This document shows, in pieces, positions 12,900 to 18,320 of a stretch of 18,320 nucleotides of DNA. Numbering within the stretch: the first letter of the stretch is position 1; each line of letters begins with the position of its first letter. The DNA is from JBDRHL01 sp043816955 (GTDB lineage Bacteria; Planctomycetota; Phycisphaerae; Sedimentisphaerales; CAYZTY01): the NCBI GenBank assembly GCA_043816955.1, contig JBDRHL010000243.1, positions 1 through 18,320 of the forward strand, written 5' to 3'. The position numbers and the translations under genes were made by a program. Under the pieces are notes generated by a model. The model worked only from the letters and a program-made list of their open reading frames with translations, had not been told where the DNA came from and ran no database searches.

Positions 12900-13772
12900 A
12901 TGGTCAGGAATATGGAAGAAATCAAAGAAGTTCTCGAAAGGCTGTATGCCAGGTATAACCACGCGGAATTTGTGCCTCCTGATCCGCTGCAGTTTGTTTA
13001 TAAATACACCTCTGCCGGGAACAGGGAAATTGCAGCGTTTCTTTCAGCGGCTCTGGCGTACGGCAGGGTCGGGCAGATCGAAAAGAATCTGGCGGGCCTT
13101 TTCGAAATTATGGATCCGGGTCCTTATGAATTCGTGATCGGCTTTGATAAAGACAAACGACGAGTTCTGCGCGGTTTCAAGCACCGTTTTAACACAGGTG
13201 CTGATATTGCCGAACTGCTGGAACTTCTGCAATACGTTTTGTCCGAATCAGGCAGCATCGAAAAGTATTTCCTTAAAGGCTTTGATAAAACAGATGGGAA
13301 TATAATCAGCGCTCTTACAGTTTTTGTACAATTGCTGCTTGACAGATACAGGGCCGAACACGGAAGGACCGCTTCCAGGACGCTTCGATACCTGCTTGTG
13401 AGTCCTTCCGGCGGCAGCGCGTGTAAAAGGCTGAATCTATTCCTTCGGTGGATGGTGCGCGACGATGAGGTTGACACCGGTTTGTGGAAATCGGTTAAAC
13501 CTTCGCAACTGGTTGTGCCTGTGGATGTTCATATGGGCAGGCTTTGCGGGATGCTTGGTTTCTGTGAAGATCAAGCTATTTCTCTTAAGACGGCGCTACA
13601 GATCACAGCAGGTTTCGCACAGATTGTCCCGGATGATCCTGCCAGATATGATTTTGCTCTGAGCAGAGTCGGGATACTGGAAAACTGCAGCGGCAAAGTT
13701 AGTCAACGGTGCCGGAACTGCGAACTGTGGGGAATGTGTCAGAAGCGGTTTTGTAATATTGGCGGATGTTGA
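12900..13772 (+). CDS. TIGR02757/DUF2400 family protein with an endonuclease III-like Cys cluster
   Basis: A 290-residue protein of a widespread uncharacterised family related to helix-hairpin-helix DNA glycosylases. Family features are the DPLQFVYKY start, EIAAFLSAALAYGRVGQI, the PSGGSACKRLNLFLRWMVR block, VPVDVHMGRL and DPARYDFALSRVGI. The C-terminus has C263-x7-C271-x2-C274-x5-C280, very like the C-x6-C-x2-C-x5-C [4Fe-4S] loop of endonuclease III, plus C285 and C290. A nucleic-acid role is inferred. Start 12900 has AAGGA at 5-nt spacing; ATG 12912 is an alternative. It overlaps the next gene (dus), so translation is coupled. Linkage to a tRNA-modifying enzyme is compatible with either DNA or RNA work. 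Confidence 0.85.
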   Translation: MVRNMEEIKEVLERLYARYNHAEFVPPDPLQFVYKYTSAGNREIAAFLSAALAYGRVGQIEKNLAGLFEIMDPGPYEFVIGFDKDKRRVLRGFKHRFNTGADIAELLELLQYVLSESGSIEKYFLKGFDKTDGNIISALTVFVQLLLDRYRAEHGRTASRTLRYLLVSPSGGSACKRLNLFLRWMVRDDEVDTGLWKSVKPSQLVVPVDVHMGRLCGMLGFCEDQAISLKTALQITAGFAQIVPDDPARYDFALSRVGILENCSGKVSQRCRNCELWGMCQKRFCNIGGC

Positions 13773-14749
13773 TGCTGAAGATCGGCAGCATATCACTGGA
13801 TGTCCCTTTTATGCAGGCACCCATGAGCGGATATACGGACCCTGCGATGCGGGCGATGGCAAGGCGGTTCGGTTGTCCTCTTACCTGCAGCGGAGTGATG
13901 CTAGCCGGGAGCGTGCTGCATCAGAAGATTTTCAAGATGCCCGCTTTCAGGGTAAGTGATGATGATCATCCCATATGCGGCCAGATTCTGGGCACAGAGC
14001 CGCATGAGATGGCTTCGGCAGCGAAGGTTCTTACAGAGGTGGGATACGACCTGGTAGACCTTAATTTCGCCTGTCCGGCACCAAAAGTCATTAACAAGGG
14101 GCGAGGCGGGAGTTTACTGAAAAGCCCCGAAATGGCTATTGAGATATACAGCAGGGTAAGACAGGCGGTTTCGTGCCCGGTCATTATGAAACTGCGGTTC
14201 GGGTTCGATTCGAGCGAAGAATCACGCGAGAATTTCTGGAAGATAGTTGAGCAGGCCTGCCTACATGGCATCGATGCCGTGGTAATACACGGGCGGACCG
14301 TAAAACAATATTATCGCGGCAGGGCTGACTGGGATATTATCACCGAAGTCAAGAGGCGATTCAGCAGGACTGTCATTATCGGCAGCGGGGATATGTTCGA
14401 ACCGCAGGAGATCGTCGCGCTGCTGAGGCGGTCAGGAATGGATGCAGCAGCGATTGCACGCGGGGCGATAGGCAACCCGTGGATCTTCAGGGACATCAGG
14501 AAAGTTCTTAAAAATAATATACTCCTCCCACCGCCTGATATTGTTGAGCAGGGACAAGTGATTCTTGCACATTTTGCGATGGTATGCAGAATCTTCGAAG
14601 TAAAAAAGGCAGTAACGTACTTCCGCAAGTTTATTGTCAAGTACACAAAACTGCATCCTAATAGAAGAGCTGTCTGTGAAAGGCTTTTGGCTGTTCAGAA
14701 TGCCGACGAATTATACAGCACTATAAGGGAACACTATGGCATCGATTGA
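13766..14749 (+). CDS. dus: tRNA-dihydrouridine synthase (DusB-like)
   Basis: A 327-residue FMN enzyme that reduces specific uridines in the D-loop of tRNA with NADPH. Motifs in order: MQAPMSGYTD FMN/phosphate start (16-25), the NFACPAP catalytic region with C103 as proton donor, the NKGRGGSLLKSPE loop, VIMKLRFGF, the IHGRTVKQYYRGRADWD stretch, then the IGSGDMF and AIARGAIGNPWIF FMN phosphate-binding strands, and a helical tRNA-binding C-domain. Length is typical. The ATG at 13766 overlaps the DUF2400 stop by 7 nt; a second ATG at 13772 has GGCGG 6 nt upstream and a TGATG overlap, so it may be the true start. The gene overlaps the MFS gene downstream by 14 nt. Confidence 0.94.
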   Translation: MLMLKIGSISLDVPFMQAPMSGYTDPAMRAMARRFGCPLTCSGVMLAGSVLHQKIFKMPAFRVSDDDHPICGQILGTEPHEMASAAKVLTEVGYDLVDLNFACPAPKVINKGRGGSLLKSPEMAIEIYSRVRQAVSCPVIMKLRFGFDSSEESRENFWKIVEQACLHGIDAVVIHGRTVKQYYRGRADWDIITEVKRRFSRTVIIGSGDMFEPQEIVALLRRSGMDAAAIARGAIGNPWIFRDIRKVLKNNILLPPPDIVEQGQVILAHFAMVCRIFEVKKAVTYFRKFIVKYTKLHPNRRAVCERLLAVQNADELYSTIREHYGID

Positions 14750-15935
14750 AAAACTGAAAATTTTCCAGTTCAGGCAGCTTTTTGCTTTGAGCTTTATTCA
14801 TTTTGTTGTGGATATGTTCGCAGGGATGCTGCCTCCGCTTCTGCCTGCTATTCGTGATTATTTCCAGGTATCGCTGAAGACGGTGGTGGCGTTGCTTGCG
14901 GTGTTTAACATAGTATGCAATGCTGTTCAGATAGCCACAGGACATCTGAGAGCTTCGAAAAAGCGGCCTTTTTTTATGCCGCTTGGTCTTGTGCTGTCCG
15001 GGGCTGTGTGCTTTTTTGCGCTCCTTCCTGCAGGCCGTGGTGATTCAATCAGAGTTCTTTTGCCTTTTGCACTGGTGTTATTGGCTGGAACAGGCATTGC
15101 GATTACACATCCCGAAGGTCTTCGAGCGGTCTATCTTCTGCGAAGAATCCCTACCGCTGAGAGCAGCACAATTTTTCTGATGGGCGGTTTTCTGGGCTCT
15201 TCGACAGGCGCTTGGGTCTCGACGCTGCTTGTGGATACCTGGGGACTCAAGGCACTTTTGGTGCTTCTGCTTGGGCCGTTGCTGGGAATTATTGTGATGT
15301 CTATGGTACGTTTTCGACTTGCGGTGGACAGAGCAGTGCACATAAATTCAAAGCATGAAAAACACAGATTACCTTTTTGGATGATAATGCTTATGGCTTT
15401 GCCCGGCACTACTGCCACATTGATAATTATAAGTTTTCTACCCATCAGGCTGGTGAATGAAATGGGCTTTGATCTTCCTTTTGGGGGCTTTAGCACAATG
15501 CTGTTCGGGCTCGGTGCGATGTCTGGAGCTTTCCTCTGGGCGAGGGTATCGAGGAAAATCCCGGAACTGAAGACCTGTATTTTTGCATTTTTAGTCGGTA
15601 TCCCTTTCTATTTTTTATACCTGTTCACCATGGATTCCAAAATCGCTGTTGCAAGTCTTTTTGTGATGAGCTTCACTTGTACAGGAACGTTTCCGCTGAT
15701 TGTAGCAATGGCTCGGCATGCAAAGGGAGCAAACCTCGGACAGCGGATGGGGTTGATTGTCGGAGGGTGCTGGGGGTTTGCAAGTCTGGTATTGATAGCA
15801 TTTGGGCCTGTTGCAGATAAGTACGGCGTTGGTGGGATTCTCCGATGGGTGTGGGCGGGGTATCTGGCAAGTGCTCTGGTTGGAATATATGTCTGGTATA
15901 AGACTGCTGCCTGCCAAAAGTTCCGTGCCGATTAG
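14736..15935 (+). CDS. MFS transporter, fosmidomycin-resistance (Fsr)-like
   Basis: A 399-residue inner-membrane protein with about 12 hydrophobic helices and a charged central loop (around 190-215). The N-terminal HFVVDMFAGMLPPLLPAI and THPEGLR (124-130) are characteristic of the Fsr-type major facilitator group, whose members export drugs or unknown metabolites with proton antiport. It starts inside the dus gene (14-nt overlap) with a GGGAAC sequence upstream, so it is translationally coupled. Its link to dus and DUF2400 is probably operon convenience rather than pathway. It ends by overlapping the convergent DUF362 gene by 4 nt. The substrate cannot be predicted. Confidence 0.87.
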   Translation: MASIEKLKIFQFRQLFALSFIHFVVDMFAGMLPPLLPAIRDYFQVSLKTVVALLAVFNIVCNAVQIATGHLRASKKRPFFMPLGLVLSGAVCFFALLPAGRGDSIRVLLPFALVLLAGTGIAITHPEGLRAVYLLRRIPTAESSTIFLMGGFLGSSTGAWVSTLLVDTWGLKALLVLLLGPLLGIIVMSMVRFRLAVDRAVHINSKHEKHRLPFWMIMLMALPGTTATLIIISFLPIRLVNEMGFDLPFGGFSTMLFGLGAMSGAFLWARVSRKIPELKTCIFAFLVGIPFYFLYLFTMDSKIAVASLFVMSFTCTGTFPLIVAMARHAKGANLGQRMGLIVGGCWGFASLVLIAFGPVADKYGVGGILRWVWAGYLASALVGIYVWYKTAACQKFRAD

Positions 15936-16723
15936 CCGGCTAGTATTTCAATGTTCTCCATGGAGCCGATTTTGCCGTTGGCAAGAGTCAGATATTCAAG
16001 TTTAGATGGATCGTGTCCAAGGAGTCGGCTGCCGACTGTGTCAACCGCAACGGGATCAAAGCCTGCAAGAATCAAACCGATGTGTTTTTCCGTACCGGAA
16101 AGGTGCATGCCCGTAAGGGCGATGGAGGCATCGACTACAGACAAGTCGGGCTTCTTATAGGTGCAGATGTCTACCACCGATTTATCCGTGGAGGGCGAGT
16201 GCAGTTTTGACTTGTTCCAGCCGCCCTTGTAGAACGGAGCGGGCGCTATGCCGAACATGTTTTTCATTGCGATGGTTGTTCTGGTGAAACTGTGGTCTTT
16301 GAGAACCGGGACCGAAATTATGAAGGCCTCAAGCAGAATCCCGGGCATGTGAAATTCCCTGAGCTGAAGGGCATCGTTATTTTTGAGCAGAACAGATTGG
16401 TGCCGGTTGAAATCAATCAGAGGCAGATTGTATTTTTGCGCGAGGTCTGTATAGCCGTTGGCGTCGAAGGTATCCTGCGTAATGCCGCTGCCGCAGCCTT
16501 CGCCGACGGCAATTTCAGCGGTGGTATATTTCCTGCAATACCGGTAAACCGCTTCAACAGCAGCGACGTTGGTAGTAACCGGCGGCGGAGAGGCATTGGT
16601 TAGGTTTGGTTTGATGATGATAAGACCCTCCTGAGGCAGTCCGGGCCCTGCGCCGATTAAATCCAGGGCCCTTGTTACACTGGCTGTGTAATTAGTAAAT
16701 TTAACTCTGGCTACAGTGCTCAT
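15932..16723 (-). CDS. DUF362 domain protein (no ferredoxin domain)
   Basis: A 263-residue DUF362 protein. It shows the family's IIIKPNLTN strand (36-43), the GEGCGSG glycine loop (74-80), SVPVLKDHSFTRTTIAMKNMFG (137-158, with K142, H144 and the KN at 154-155) and a C-terminal AGFDPVAVDTVGSRLLG block. Many DUF362 proteins carry a [4Fe-4S] ferredoxin module; none is present here, and the length fits the domain alone. The function of the family is unknown. A TATAAT box (16737-16742, minus) sits 13 nt upstream of the ATG with no Shine-Dalgarno sequence and a poor -35, predicting a leader of about 7 nt. Its 3' end overlaps the MFS gene by 4 nt. Confidence 0.88.
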   Translation of the reverse strand: MSTVARVKFTNYTASVTRALDLIGAGPGLPQEGLIIIKPNLTNASPPPVTTNVAAVEAVYRYCRKYTTAEIAVGEGCGSGITQDTFDANGYTDLAQKYNLPLIDFNRHQSVLLKNNDALQLREFHMPGILLEAFIISVPVLKDHSFTRTTIAMKNMFGIAPAPFYKGGWNKSKLHSPSTDKSVVDICTYKKPDLSVVDASIALTGMHLSGTEKHIGLILAGFDPVAVDTVGSRLLGHDPSKLEYLTLANGKIGSMENIEILAG

Positions 16724-16736
16724 AAGGTGAGATCTT

Positions 16737-16742
16737 ATTATA
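16737..16742 (-). promoter_or_regulatory. -10 box of the DUF362 gene
   Basis: A perfect TATAAT on the minus strand, 13 nt before the ATG. The only TTGAAA-like -35 is 12 nt away, too close, so the promoter may rely on an activator or the -10 alone. Confidence 0.4.
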
Positions 16743-16773
16743 CCTTTCTGCTTTTTTCAACTCTGCTGTATGA

Positions 16774-16836
16774 TATAATGACAGCCAGACCACACATGAT
16801 ATAATATTTGCCTGTAAGCCTTTATCCGGTTATAAT
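16774..16836 (+). promoter_or_regulatory. tandem TATAAT promoters upstream of tyrS
   Basis: Three perfect TATAAT boxes point towards tyrS: 16774-16779, 16800-16805 and 16831-16836. The last has the best partner, TTGCCT at 16808-16813 with a 17-nt spacer, giving a leader of about 47 nt. The middle one has ATGACA (16778-16783) at 16 nt. The first lacks a good -35. The first two lie in a 10-bp direct repeat ATGATATAAT (16770-16779 and 16796-16805). No T-box, specifier loop or terminator hairpin was recognised in the leader. Confidence 0.55.
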
Positions 16837-16889
16837 TACGGTTTTAGAAAAGCCGGTGCTATCATGATGTTATATTACAGAAATTAACC

Positions 16890-18098
16890 ATGCGAAACGC
16901 GATAACAGAAAAAATTAATCAGCTAAAAAGGGGAACAGTAGAGATATACACCGAAGAGGGGCTTGCTGAACGGCTTGCCCAGGCGGGAAAAGATGGCAGG
17001 CAGTTACGTGTCAAACTCGGTATGGATCCTACTGCTCCGGATATCCATCTGGGACATACGGTTGTACTGCGAAAACTCAGACAGTTTCAGGATATGGGCC
17101 ACAAAGCGGTTCTGATTATCGGTGATTACACCGCCAGGATCGGGGATCCCACGGGGCAGAACACAACCAGGCCGGTTCTCGACAGCAGGCAGATCGAAAA
17201 AAACGCTCAAACTTACTTCGACCAGGCGGGGAAAATACTCGATACCTCAAACGAAAAGCTGGAAATCAGGTACAACGGTGAGTGGCTTGCTGATCTGCGT
17301 CTTACCGACATAATCAGACTGACCAGCACAATGACGGTTGCAAGGATGCTGGAACGAGACACGTTTGAACTGCGTTATAAAAAAGGCGAGCCTATCAGCA
17401 TTCACGAGTTTCTGTACCCGCTCATGCAGGGCTACGACTCGGTTATGATAAAAAGCGACGTTGAACTGGGCGGAACCGACCAGACTTTTAATAATCTCGT
17501 TGGCAGAGACCTCCAGAAATTCAACGGCCAAACGCCGCAGATTGTGATGATTATGCCCATTCTTGTCGGGCTTGACGGGACTGAAAAGATGAGCAAATCA
17601 AAGGGCAATTACATCGGCGTAACCGATCAGCCAAAGGATATATTCGGTAAGATAATGAGCATCCCCGATGAGCTGATGGGAAATTACTTTACTCTGCTCA
17701 CCGAGATCTTTGAGGAAAGGATCGCCGAACTTCTCGATCCTTCCAGAACCCATCCGAAACAGGCAAAAGTACTGCTTGCCAAAACTGTCGTAACACAGTT
17801 TTACAACCAAAGAGCCGCCGATCTTGCTGCGGCTGAGTTCGAAAAGGTGTTCGCTCAGAAGCAGTTGCCGGACGAGATGGCTGAGATACATATTGATCCT
17901 GCCGCCCTGACAGCAGCAAAACTGCTTGTCAAATGCGATCTTGTGGGGTCAGGAGGAGAAGCCAAACGGATGATCCAGCAATCAGCAGTCAGCATCGACG
18001 GGGGAAAAATCACCGATCCAAATACCAGAATTCAGCCAGCAGATGGAATGGTCATAAGGGTCGGCAAACTCAAGTTTGCCAGACTCAGAACAAAATGA
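16890..18098 (+). CDS. tyrS: tyrosine-tRNA ligase
   Basis: A 402-residue class I aminoacyl-tRNA synthetase that charges tRNA-Tyr in the cytoplasm. The KLGMDPTAPDIHLGH segment contains the HIGH-like HLGH (53-56); GDYTARIGDPTG follows, then the tyrosine/adenylate region ELGGTDQTFN (192-201) and KMSKS (233-237). A C-terminal S4-like RNA-binding domain covers about 340-402 (LVGSGGEAKRMIQQSAVSIDG). The sequence looks like the TyrZ-type clade rather than the E. coli TyrS clade, by overall motif wording. No Shine-Dalgarno is seen before the ATG. It is divergent from the DUF362 gene and has its own multiple promoters. It seems complete and intact. Confidence 0.96.
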   Translation: MRNAITEKINQLKRGTVEIYTEEGLAERLAQAGKDGRQLRVKLGMDPTAPDIHLGHTVVLRKLRQFQDMGHKAVLIIGDYTARIGDPTGQNTTRPVLDSRQIEKNAQTYFDQAGKILDTSNEKLEIRYNGEWLADLRLTDIIRLTSTMTVARMLERDTFELRYKKGEPISIHEFLYPLMQGYDSVMIKSDVELGGTDQTFNNLVGRDLQKFNGQTPQIVMIMPILVGLDGTEKMSKSKGNYIGVTDQPKDIFGKIMSIPDELMGNYFTLLTEIFEERIAELLDPSRTHPKQAKVLLAKTVVTQFYNQRAADLAAAEFEKVFAQKQLPDEMAEIHIDPAALTAAKLLVKCDLVGSGGEAKRMIQQSAVSIDGGKITDPNTRIQPADGMVIRVGKLKFARLRTK

Positions 18099-18186
18099 AC
18101 TTCCATCACAAAAACAGTGTCAATTTTCTTAAGTGCTGAATGGCATAGCGTCCGTGAATTCGCACTTTGCTCACAAATACACGCGA

Positions 18187-18318
18187 TTACCCGTTTCTTA
18201 AAGGTTCAAAGAGTATTTCCCCGAATCTTGGCTGCTTTAATCGAGCGAATTGCTGTAAGCCATCCAGCAAACGATAATAAACAAACTTTGTTTTCTTTCG
18301 GAAGCGGCTGGTATAGGA
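18187..18318 (-). CDS. possible 3' end of a minus-strand gene running off the right edge
   Basis: A minus-strand frame is open from the window edge to TAA at 18187-18189 (43 codons) and ends FGEILFEPLRNG. A second open frame ends at TGA 18206-18208 (37 codons, ends AAKIRGNTL), so the choice between frames is uncertain. No family is recognised in either. If real, the gene is convergent with tyrS, with about 90 bp between stops. No clear terminator was seen in 18099-18186. Confidence 0.25.
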   Translation of the reverse strand, partial: SYTSRFRKKTKFVYYRLLDGLQQFARLKQPRFGEILFEPLRNG

Positions 18319-18320
18319 AA

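Noticed and set aside
12815..12925. N-terminal extension of the second Gfo/Idh/MocA protein
   Set aside because: It would be translated through the TTGCAT-17-TATAAT promoter, while ATG 12814 has a ribosome-binding site and directly precedes the Rossmann strand.
15933..15942. TAGCCGGCTA palindrome at the convergent MFS/DUF362 ends
   Set aside because: It is only 10 bp, has no loop or U-run and is made largely of the two genes' final codons, so it does not support a terminator or attachment site.
16837..16889. T-box or other riboswitch in the tyrS leader
   Set aside because: Only an irregular CGG/CCG hairpin is visible; no T-box consensus, specifier loop or terminator was found, and the leader is too short.

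Overview
The window looks like a stretch of a mid-GC bacterial chromosome, most likely from the Planctomycetota/PVC group (Phycisphaerae-like). This rests on gene content remembered from families, not on a search: Gfo/Idh/MocA oxidoreductases, uroporphyrinogen-decarboxylase-like (UroD-like) proteins of a non-heme subgroup, a GH94-type phosphorylase, a HAAS-domain protein paired with PadR, and a small MPFTPYHF-type membrane protein. No rRNA, tRNA, CRISPR array, insertion sequence or phage gene was seen.

Region 1 (1-2061, minus strand): a PadR repressor with a near-ideal palindromic operator in its own promoter, followed downstream by a HAAS-domain membrane protein that runs off the left edge. 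Upstream of padR is a small polytopic membrane protein. Region 2 (2155-3588): an ADP-heptose epimerase gene (hldD), implying a heptose-containing surface glycan. Behind it is a 456-bp gap holding a compact transcription unit with a strong promoter, several hairpins and a 34-codon hydrophobic reading frame. It is either a small RNA or a small membrane peptide gene.

Region 3 (3589-12814) is the accessory-looking core: a GH94-type phosphorylase (minus) divergent from a Gfo/Idh/MocA oxidoreductase (plus); an AraC regulator (minus) divergent from a three-gene operon of UroD-like 1, C45/AAT-type Ntn hydrolase and UroD-like 2; and a second Gfo/Idh/MocA oxidoreductase (minus) at the end. Repeats resembling regulator sites lie in both divergent promoter gaps. 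I read this as an AraC-controlled catabolic island for a glycoside or a modified sugar or amide. The UroD/Ntn-hydrolase/UroD sandwich is the least explained part.

Region 4 (12900-18098) is more housekeeping-like. A translationally coupled trio on the plus strand encodes a TIGR02757/DUF2400 protein with an endonuclease III-like cysteine cluster, a tRNA-dihydrouridine synthase and an Fsr-like MFS transporter. It converges on a DUF362 gene, which is divergent from tyrS; tyrS is preceded by three TATAAT boxes. The last 220 bp may hold the 3' end of a minus-strand gene.

Several promoters (araC, DUF362, possibly padR) place the start site within 0-10 nt of the start codon with no Shine-Dalgarno sequence, so leaderless or near-leaderless mRNAs may be common here. 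Other genes (HAAS gene, hldD, both Gfo genes, the Ntn hydrolase) have clear Shine-Dalgarno sites.
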